A stretch of 9,288 nucleotides of DNA. Source: an uncultured Methylocystaceae bacterium (lineage in GTDB: Bacteria; Pseudomonadota; Alphaproteobacteria; Rhizobiales; Beijerinckiaceae). The notes beneath the pieces were generated by a model. It was not told where the DNA came from and did no database searches. It was given only the letters and a program-made list of their open reading frames with translations. The stretch lies in assembly GCA_945956975.1 (NCBI GenBank), contig CAMFKC010000050.1:1-9288 (forward strand). Direction: 5' to 3'. A program made the position numbers and the translations under genes. This document shows positions 1-4,753 of the stretch, in pieces. Positions within the stretch are counted from its first letter, which is position 1, and each line of letters starts with the position of its first letter.

Positions 1-64
1 CCCCCCCCCCCCCCCCCCCCCCTTTTTAATGCCCCCCCCCCCCCCGCGCTCTCCCCACTGCATC
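1..64. other. Sequencing artefact: homopolymer tail, degraded Illumina P5 and i5 index
   Basis: Not genomic. C22 (1-22) and T5 (23-27) precede AATG at 28-31, the first four bases of the 29-nt Illumina P5 oligonucleotide. The block 28-56 is exactly 29 nt long. Its last 16 bases (41-56) match the P5 end CCACCGAGATCTACAC if every A is read as C, and the middle (32-40) has collapsed to all C. Positions 57-64 (ACTGCATC) then fit an 8-nt i5 index, one base from what I recall as Nextera N506 (ACTGCATA), again A read as C. Read in reverse complement, this is a read that ran through its insert into the adaptor, lost signal to G calls, and ended in A5 plus poly-G as two-colour instruments give. Confidence 0.93.
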
Positions 65-97
65 TCGTCGGCAGCGTCAGATGTGTATAAGAGACAG
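65..97 (+). other. Nextera Read 1 transposon adaptor with Tn5 mosaic end
   Basis: This is a perfect copy of the 33-nt Nextera Read 1 adaptor: TCGTCGGCAGCGTC at 65-78, then the 19-bp mosaic end AGATGTGTATAAGAGACAG at 79-97. It marks the tagmentation point, so genomic sequence starts at 98. Open frames through this stretch encode adaptor peptides (ASDVYKRQ forward, LSLIHI reverse), familiar as contaminants in predicted proteomes, and should not be annotated. Confidence 0.98.
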
Positions 98-129
98 GAA
101 CAAGAGTTCATGATGTCGTTGATCACCAT
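98..129 (-). CDS. Possible 5' end of a truncated minus-strand gene
   Basis: On the minus strand an ATG at 129-127 follows a good ribosome binding site (AGGGAG, complement of 136-141, about six bases upstream). The frame stays open to the adaptor junction and reads M-V-I-N-D-I-M-N-S-C before the genome is cut off. About ten residues are too few to name a family. The start lies 196 bp downstream of the glyoxalase-like gene on the same strand. That gap (130-325) has no other supported gene and no clear terminator, so the two could be separate units or a loose operon. The call rests only on the ribosome binding site and short open frame, and chance is a real alternative. Confidence 0.35.
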
Positions 130-325
130 CGGACTCTCCCTTGGCGTGCGTTGGTCTGGGGGCGGCGCCGACCGCGACTGGCCGGACTTTCGACCATCGC
201 GGTCCGCGCCGCTGTGAGAATTGGCACACTAGAGACCGATCAAGACCAGAACGTGACGGCACGCCGGGCCGGATGCGGCGAGATCGCGGGACGTTCGCCA
301 CAAACCTTAAGCCTGAGGGCGGAGC

Positions 326-766
326 CTACCAGACGCCGGTGTTGGGCATGGAGGCCCAGGGCTCCGCAGGCGCCTTCGCGTCGCCGGCCTGCAGCAGTTC
401 GATCGAGATGTTGTCCGGGGTCCGGATGAAGGCCATGCGGCCGTCGCGCGGGGGGCGATTGATGGTCACGCCGGCCTTCATGAGCCGATCGCAGAGGGCG
501 TAGATGTCGTCCACCCTATAGGCGAGATGACCGAAATTCCGGCCGCCCGTATAGGCCTCGGGATCCCAGTTGTAGGTCAGTTCGACCAGCGGCGCATTGC
601 GCTCCTTGGCCAGATCGATGTCCTGGGGCGCCGCCAGAAAGACGAGCGTGAAGCGGCCGGCCTCGTTGCTGATGCGGCGCACCTCGACCAGGCCGAACTT
701 GTTGCAGAAGAAATCGAGCGATTGATCGAGGTCGCTGACGCGGATCATCGTGTGCAGATATTGCAA
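326..766 (-). CDS. gloA: VOC-family glyoxalase I (lactoylglutathione lyase-like)
   Basis: A 146-residue vicinal-oxygen-chelate protein, probably converting the methylglyoxal-glutathione hemithioacetal to S-lactoylglutathione in the cytoplasm. It has two beta-alpha-beta-beta-beta modules: about residues 1-67, starting with the LHTMIRVSDLDQSLDF motif, and about 78-126, starting with GHLAYRVDDI. All four metal ligands expected from E. coli GloA are in place: His5, Glu62 (in VELTYNW), His80 and Glu123 (in SIELLQ). The length is close to the single-domain Ni/Co-type GloA. I chose the TTG start at 766 because GGAGG sits seven bases upstream and residue 1 aligns with the start of GloA. A longer in-frame version from 850 adds 28 residues outside the fold. 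It is divergent from the metal exporter gene. Family confidence is high. The exact substrate is inferred, since other VOC enzymes share the fold, and I see no terminator after the stop. Confidence 0.88.
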   Translation of the reverse strand: MQYLHTMIRVSDLDQSLDFFCNKFGLVEVRRISNEAGRFTLVFLAAPQDIDLAKERNAPLVELTYNWDPEAYTGGRNFGHLAYRVDDIYALCDRLMKAGVTINRPPRDGRMAFIRTPDNISIELLQAGDAKAPAEPWASMPNTGVW

Positions 767-773
767 GGCTTCG

Positions 774-778
774 CCTCC
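774..778 (-). promoter_or_regulatory. Ribosome binding site deciding a TTG start
   Basis: The minus strand reads ACGGAGG, seven bases, then TTG at 766-764. This strong Shine-Dalgarno lies inside the longer frame that could begin at 850, so it argues for the shorter 146-residue glyoxalase. Confidence 0.8.
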
Positions 779-831
779 GTGAAAATTCGCGGGGAGGATC
801 GGCCAGCCGCCGCGCGAAGGGAAGCGAAAAC

Positions 832-860
832 TTGCCGCCTGCTGCGCCATGGCCTAGACG
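832..860 (+). promoter_or_regulatory. Candidate sigma70-type promoter for the metal exporter
   Basis: TTGCCG (832-837) is a fair -35 element, and TAGACG (855-860) is a weak -10 after exactly 17 bases. Transcription would start near 867, leaving a leader of about 20 nt before the ATG at 889. This is the best pair I see in the 122-bp divergent region, but the -10 match is poor and alphaproteobacterial promoters are hard to read by eye. Confidence 0.25.
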
Positions 861-877
861 GTCGGGCCCCAGGACCG

Positions 878-882
878 AAGGA
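878..882 (+). promoter_or_regulatory. Ribosome binding site of the CDF exporter gene
   Basis: AAGGA ends six bases before the ATG at 889. It selects this ATG over the upstream in-frame TTG at 832, whose extra 19 residues (rich in Pro, Arg and Gly) do not resemble the family's N-terminus. Confidence 0.75.
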
Positions 883-888
883 AAAGCC

Positions 889-2271
889 ATGTCCGAGCTG
901 CACGCCCGAAAGGAGAGCGCAGCGCTCGCCTCGATCGGGGCCAGCGCGGCGATCACGATCGGAAAGCTGGTCGCGGGACTGATGACGGGCTCGCTCGCGC
1001 TGATGTCGGAAGCCGGCCACGCCGCCGTCGACACGGGGGCCACAATCCTGACCTGGCTTGCCGTGCGCGCCGCGCACAAGCCTGCCGACGAGCAACACCA
1101 TTACGGCCACGGCAAATACGAATCGCTGGCCGCTCTGGCCGAAACCGGCCTCCTGTTCGCGTTGACCGCCTTCGTGGTCATCGAGGCCACGCATCGCCTG
1201 CTGTCCGACGTCAATCCCGTCGAGCCCAAGGCCATCGCCTTCGTCGTGCTGATCGCCTCTATCGTCATCGACCTCGTGCGGTGGAGATCCCTGACGAAGA
1301 TCGCCAGGGAAACGCGAAGCGACGCGCTGGCCGCCGACGCGCTGCACTTTTCGAGCGACCTCGTCGCGTCCGTGCTCGTGCTGGCCGGCCTCACGCTCAC
1401 TTATTTCGGCTATCCGCAGGCGGACGCGTGGGCGGCGTTCGGCGTCGCCGCCTTCGTCGCCATTGCGGGATACAGGCTCGGCCGCCGCACGGTGGACGCA
1501 TTGCTCGACACTGCGCCGGCGGGCGTGGCCGAGAAGCTTCGGGTCGCCGTGGAGGCCGTGCCCGGCGTCGTGCACGTCGATTTCCTGCGTCTGAGGCCCG
1601 CCGGGCCGGTCGTTCTGGGCGAGATCGGGATCGGCGTCGCCCGCACCCTGCCCCAGGAACGCGTGGCGCGAATCGTCGACGCCGTCACGCAGGCCATAAA
1701 GGACGTGGTTCCGGAAGCGGACCTGACGCTGACAACAGCGCCGATCGCTCTCGACGACGAAACCGCGCTCGAACGCGTGCTGCTCGTCGCCGCGCGCCAG
1801 CGGCGCGCCGTCCATCACGTCACCGTGCAGGAGGTGGAGGGGCGCAGGTCGATCTCCCTTGATCTCGAGATCGACGGCCGCCTGCAGCACGGCGCCGCGC
1901 ATGAGGCCGCCACCCGGCTCGAAAGCGCAGTGCGCGAGGAACTGGGCGACGACGTCGAAGTCGAAACGCATATCGAGCCGCTCGAGACCCGCGAGCTGGA
2001 GGGCCGCGATGTCGAGCCGGGGCTTGCCGCGAGCATATCCGAGGAACTGGCGCATCATGCGGCCAGGGGCGGGCTCGTCGGCGATGTCCACAATGTGCGT
2101 GTGCGCCAGACGGACGCCGGCCTGGTGGTCAATTACCACTGCCGCGTCGACCCGGCCCTCACCGTCACGCGGGTGCACGACGCCGTCGACGATGTCGACC
2201 GCCTGCTGCGCGCCTCCCGCGACGGCATCTGTCGCGTGGTCGGCCACGCCGAGCCGCAGCGCGTTGCGTAA
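889..2271 (+). CDS. Cation diffusion facilitator (CDF) divalent metal exporter, long C-terminal form
   Basis: A 460-residue inner-membrane metal/H+ antiporter of the CDF family, expected to export Zn2+ or a related divalent metal from the cytoplasm. About six membrane helices fall at residues 12-37, 40-63, 85-102, 114-132, 148-172 and 176-197. The transport site is visible in helices 2 and 5: His44 and Asp48 (GHAAVD), His153 and Asp157 (HFSSD). An HD/HD set usually goes with zinc. The family motif around HHYGHGKYESLAAL (70-83) follows helix 2. The cytoplasmic part is unusual. Most CDFs have one ferredoxin-like domain and about 300 residues. Here three such segments seem to follow one another, about 205-285, 295-365 and 385-457. 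The second and third each run from a V-H-x-V-x-V type strand to an x-V-x-x-H-x-E-P strand. The gene is divergent from the glyoxalase gene. The metal specificity is inferred. Confidence 0.93.
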   Translation: MSELHARKESAALASIGASAAITIGKLVAGLMTGSLALMSEAGHAAVDTGATILTWLAVRAAHKPADEQHHYGHGKYESLAALAETGLLFALTAFVVIEATHRLLSDVNPVEPKAIAFVVLIASIVIDLVRWRSLTKIARETRSDALAADALHFSSDLVASVLVLAGLTLTYFGYPQADAWAAFGVAAFVAIAGYRLGRRTVDALLDTAPAGVAEKLRVAVEAVPGVVHVDFLRLRPAGPVVLGEIGIGVARTLPQERVARIVDAVTQAIKDVVPEADLTLTTAPIALDDETALERVLLVAARQRRAVHHVTVQEVEGRRSISLDLEIDGRLQHGAAHEAATRLESAVREELGDDVEVETHIEPLETRELEGRDVEPGLAASISEELAHHAARGGLVGDVHNVRVRQTDAGLVVNYHCRVDPALTVTRVHDAVDDVDRLLRASRDGICRVVGHAEPQRVA

Positions 2272-2280
2272 TTAACTATT

Positions 2281-2298
2281 CGTTCGTTCTCCGTTCGT
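2281..2298. repeat. Direct repeat CGTTCGT, 11-bp period
   Basis: CGTTCGT occurs at 2281-2287 and again at 2292-2298, start to start 11 bp, about one helical turn. That spacing would put two half-sites on the same face of the DNA, as for a response-regulator operator. The unit is short, so chance is possible. Confidence 0.4.
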
Positions 2299-2304
2299 GT
2301 GATT

Positions 2305-2320
2305 TTTGCGCCAGCGCAAA
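2305..2320. repeat. Perfect palindrome TTTGCGC-CA-GCGCAAA
   Basis: Arms 2305-2311 and 2314-2320 are perfectly complementary around a 2-bp centre. It could be an operator for a dimeric regulator of the downstream kinase gene. It could also be a short terminator stem for the exporter transcript (six pairs, four-base loop, followed by only TTT). The weak T-run makes me favour an operator slightly. Confidence 0.5.
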
Positions 2321-2386
2321 TTTCCGATTCATCTTCCATTAATCGCTCTGGACAAATCGCCCCCTCAGGATTCAGATGAATTCGAT

Positions 2387-2413
2387 TCGGAGCGATGCGG
2401 CACATGGCTCCGA
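2387..2413 (+). repeat. Inverted repeat / possible leader hairpin before the PleC-like gene
   Basis: TCGGAGC (2387-2393) is complementary to GCTCCGA (2407-2413). After a G-G mismatch, three further pairs (ATG/CAT) are possible around a five-base loop. The hairpin ends 17 bases before the Shine-Dalgarno, so it would leave the ribosome binding site free unless it refolds. No known riboswitch or RNA family is recognised. Confidence 0.4.
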
Positions 2414-2430
2414 TCAACGAACTGGGATTC

Positions 2431-2436
2431 GAGGGG
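2431..2436 (+). promoter_or_regulatory. Ribosome binding site of the PleC-like kinase
   Basis: GAGGGG ends seven bases before the ATG at 2444 and fixes that start. An in-frame TTG at 2306 would add 46 residues, but it has no such site and overlaps the palindrome. Confidence 0.75.
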
Positions 2437-2443
2437 GCCACAC

Positions 2444-4753
2444 ATGGCGCGTGCAAACGCAGCCAGCGTGCTTGCGCGTGGGCGGACGCGCAGCCGGGGC
2501 GCGGTATCGGGAAGATTCTTTCCCGAACCTGAAGCGCTTCATCGAGTAGAACCATGGTTCCGCCGGGCCGTCGTCGTGATGGCGATCCTTTTCCTGTCAT
2601 CGCTCACGATCGCGGCGGCGTTCATCTCGACGCGTGTCTATGAAGACGCGTTAAGCGACGCCAATTCGGATCTCGAACTCGTTGCATCCGCAATCGAACA
2701 CAATCTGCGGGGCGCGGCGATTTCGCTGCTCGGCAAGGATGGCGGCGTCTCCCTCACCGACGTTGCGCCGGGTCGCGCGCTGGCCCGCGGCCGACGGATC
2801 TTCGTCACCGATCCCTCCGGCGCGATCCTCGACTATTTTCCGAAGCAGGCGAACCCGCCCAAAACGCTCGCGGACGTTCTCGGCCAGGGCGAACCCGTAG
2901 CGGTCCTCGCCGAAAAAGCCGGCGTCATGCAGGTCTCGCTCGCTAACGGCGTGCGGGCTTTCGCGACCGTGCGCAATCTTCATGAGCCGCTCGGCCAACT
3001 CGCCATCATCCACACGTTCGACGACGCTGTCGCCGAGGCGCATTCCAACATCATCCGCGGCGACGTCCTGCTCGGCTCGACAGGCGTTCTGCTCGCGCTC
3101 GTGGTCGCCGCCTATTATTGGCAAGCCGGCCGGACGCGGGACGCAGACGACGCGAGCGAAAGGCTGCGCCGCCGCATGGACGCGGCTCTCAGCCGCGGCC
3201 GCTGCGGGCTGTGGGATTGGGACATAGCGCGCGGGCGCATCTACTGGTCGCAATCCATGTACGAAATCCTCGGCATGGAGCCGCAGGACAGGTTCATGTC
3301 GTTCGGCGAACTGACGGCGCTGATGCATGCAGGCGACACGGATCTCGGCGCGATGGCCGAGGCGCTCGCGGGCAAAAAGGCGCAGGCGCTAGAAAGCGAA
3401 TTCCGCATCCGCAATGCGCGCAACGAATGGATCTGGCTGCGCGCGCGCGCCGAACTCGTCGAAGCCATGCCTGGCGAAGGCCCGCGCCTGATCGGCATCG
3501 TCATCGACATCACCGAGCAGAAGGCGCTCGCCGAGCGCACCGAGCGGCATGACGCGCGGCTGCGCGACGCGATCGAGACGATTTCCGAAGCCTTCGTGCT
3601 CTGGGACGCCGACAATCGTCTGGTGATGAGCAATTCGAAGTTCCGTACGCTGCACGGCCTGTGCGACGACACCGCCGCCGTCGGCAAGCCCTATGCGCAT
3701 GTGATGGCCGCAGGCTCCCCGCCGCTGATCCAGACCCAGATCGCGCTCGGAGAACGGCCGGGCGCTGCGGCGCGCACCTACGAGGCGCGCCTCGTCGACG
3801 GGCGCTGGCTGCAGGTCAACGAGCGCCGCACAGGCGACGGCGGCTACGTCTCGATCGGCACCGACATCACGCAGCTCAAGAAGCACGAAGAGCAATTGCT
3901 GGATTCGGAACGCCGCCTGACGGCGACCGTGATCGACCTGAGGAAATCGCGGCAGGCGCTCGAACGCCAGGCCCGCGAGCTCGCCGAACTCGCCGAAAAA
4001 TATCTCGAGGAAAAAGCCAACGCCGAGAGCGCCAACCGCGCCAAGACCGAATTCCTCGCCAATATGAGCCACGAATTGCGGACGCCGCTGAATGCGATCA
4101 TCGGCTTCTCGGAAATGATGCAGGCGCAGGTGTTCGGGCCGCTGGGTTCGGACAAATACGCCGACTACAGCGCGCACATCAAGGAAAGCGGCGACTATCT
4201 GCTCGCTGTGATTTCAGATGTGCTCGACATGTCCAGGCTGGACGCCGGCCAGGTTTCGATCGATCCCAAGCCGTTCGATCTCGCGCAGAGCATTCAGTCC
4301 GCCGCACGTCGCGTGGAACTGGCCGCCGGCGAAAAATCCATCATTCTGGAAGCGCGCAGCCCCGAGAAGCTCGACTGGTTCGGCGATCGCGCAGCCATCG
4401 AGAAGTCGCTCGGCATCGTCCTGCGCAACGCCATCAAGTTCACGCCAAACGACGGCGCGGTCGCGATCCGCCTGCGGCCCTCGCAGACCGGCGTCAATAT
4501 CTACATCGCCGACAACGGGCCCGGCATGTCGCGCGAATGCCTGGCGCGGATCGGCAAGCCCTTCGAGCAGTTCCATTCCAACGTCGACAACGGCATGCGC
4601 GGCTCGGGGCTCGGTCTGGCGATCGCCTATTCGCTGATCTCGCTGCATCAGGGCCGCTTGAAAGTGCGGTCGCAACCGGGCCGCGGCACGATCGTCCAGT
4701 TCCATCTGCCGTTTTCCGGCCAACAAAGGATCAGGCAGCAAGCAGCCGCCTGA
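2444..4753 (+). CDS. pleC: Membrane-bound double-PAS sensor histidine kinase, PleC/DivJ/PdhS type
   Basis: A 769-residue inner-membrane histidine kinase, probably acting on DivK-like regulators in alphaproteobacterial cell-cycle and polarity control. Order: cytoplasmic N-terminus rich in Arg; membrane helix about 41-63; extracytoplasmic sensor about 64-206; second helix about 207-225; PAS 1 about 245-360 (GLWDWDIARGRIYWS); PAS 2 about 370-480 (EAFVLWDADNRLVMSN); coiled coil about 480-535; dimerisation/phosphotransfer domain with His543 in HELRTPLNAIIGFSE; ATPase domain with Asn662 (N box), Asp690 (DNGPGM), KPFEQF and GSGLGLAIA (720-728). The segment after the histidine (FGPLG, then SGDYLLAVISDVLDMSRLDAGQ) is typical of the PleC/DivJ/PdhS group. 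All catalytic boxes are intact. Which paralogue it is cannot be proved from sequence. pleC is favoured by the transmembrane sensor plus PAS layout and by its place beside glnE, which I recall from rhizobia. Its last 23 bp overlap the end of glnE. Confidence 0.85.
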   Translation: MARANAASVLARGRTRSRGAVSGRFFPEPEALHRVEPWFRRAVVVMAILFLSSLTIAAAFISTRVYEDALSDANSDLELVASAIEHNLRGAAISLLGKDGGVSLTDVAPGRALARGRRIFVTDPSGAILDYFPKQANPPKTLADVLGQGEPVAVLAEKAGVMQVSLANGVRAFATVRNLHEPLGQLAIIHTFDDAVAEAHSNIIRGDVLLGSTGVLLALVVAAYYWQAGRTRDADDASERLRRRMDAALSRGRCGLWDWDIARGRIYWSQSMYEILGMEPQDRFMSFGELTALMHAGDTDLGAMAEALAGKKAQALESEFRIRNARNEWIWLRARAELVEAMPGEGPRLIGIVIDITEQKALAERTERHDARLRDAIETISEAFVLWDADNRLVMSNSKFRTLHGLCDDTAAVGKPYAHVMAAGSPPLIQTQIALGERPGAAARTYEARLVDGRWLQVNERRTGDGGYVSIGTDITQLKKHEEQLLDSERRLTATVIDLRKSRQALERQARELAELAEKYLEEKANAESANRAKTEFLANMSHELRTPLNAIIGFSEMMQAQVFGPLGSDKYADYSAHIKESGDYLLAVISDVLDMSRLDAGQVSIDPKPFDLAQSIQSAARRVELAAGEKSIILEARSPEKLDWFGDRAAIEKSLGIVLRNAIKFTPNDGAVAIRLRPSQTGVNIYIADNGPGMSRECLARIGKPFEQFHSNVDNGMRGSGLGLAIAYSLISLHQGRLKVRSQPGRGTIVQFHLPFSGQQRIRQQAAA
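4731..4753 (-). terminator. Hairpin inside the convergent overlap, likely glnE terminator
   Basis: The overlap of the two convergent genes is an inverted repeat, TCAGGC (4731-4736) against GCCTGA (4748-4753), each end being one gene's stop codon. On the minus-strand RNA it folds into nine pairs, one of them G-U, around a five-base UGCUU loop. It is followed by UCCUUUGUUGG, a modest U-rich run. On the plus-strand RNA the same position is an A-C mismatch and the next bases are AAAAUCGCC. It therefore suits termination of the glnE transcript better than of the kinase transcript. Confidence 0.5.

Larger units (their letters stand above)
2272..2443 (+). promoter_or_regulatory. Intergenic region upstream of the PleC-like kinase
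   Basis: This 172-bp AT-richer stretch has no credible gene. In order it holds TTAACTAT at 2272-2279 right after the exporter's stop (seven of eight bases match TTAACCAT, a CtrA-associated half-site), two CGTTCGT copies at 2281-2298, a palindrome at 2305-2320, a leader hairpin at 2387-2413 and the kinase's ribosome binding site at 2431-2436. The promoter must lie here or inside the exporter gene, but I cannot assign -35/-10 elements with confidence. Confidence 0.5.

Noticed and set aside
65..97. Transposon end (Tn5 mosaic end) as a genuine mobile element
   Set aside because: It is contiguous with the Nextera Read 1 tail, index and P5, so it comes from library preparation, not from the genome.
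29..301. Short open frames on both strands across the first 300 bases
   Set aside because: They run through the adaptor (ASDVYKRQ forward, LSLIHI in reverse) and have no family resemblance; their ends are synthetic.
290..325. Terminator downstream of the glyoxalase gene
   Set aside because: Only a three-pair stem (GCC/GGC) with no T-run is visible on the minus strand.
745..2247. A 500-codon open frame antisense to the metal exporter
   Set aside because: GC-rich shadow frame dominated by Arg, Gly, Asp and His, with no domain; the plus strand carries a clear CDF transporter.
2306..2443. N-terminal extension of the PleC-like kinase from an upstream TTG
   Set aside because: There is no ribosome binding site at 2306, the start lies in a palindrome, and a good GAGGGG site precedes the ATG at 2444.
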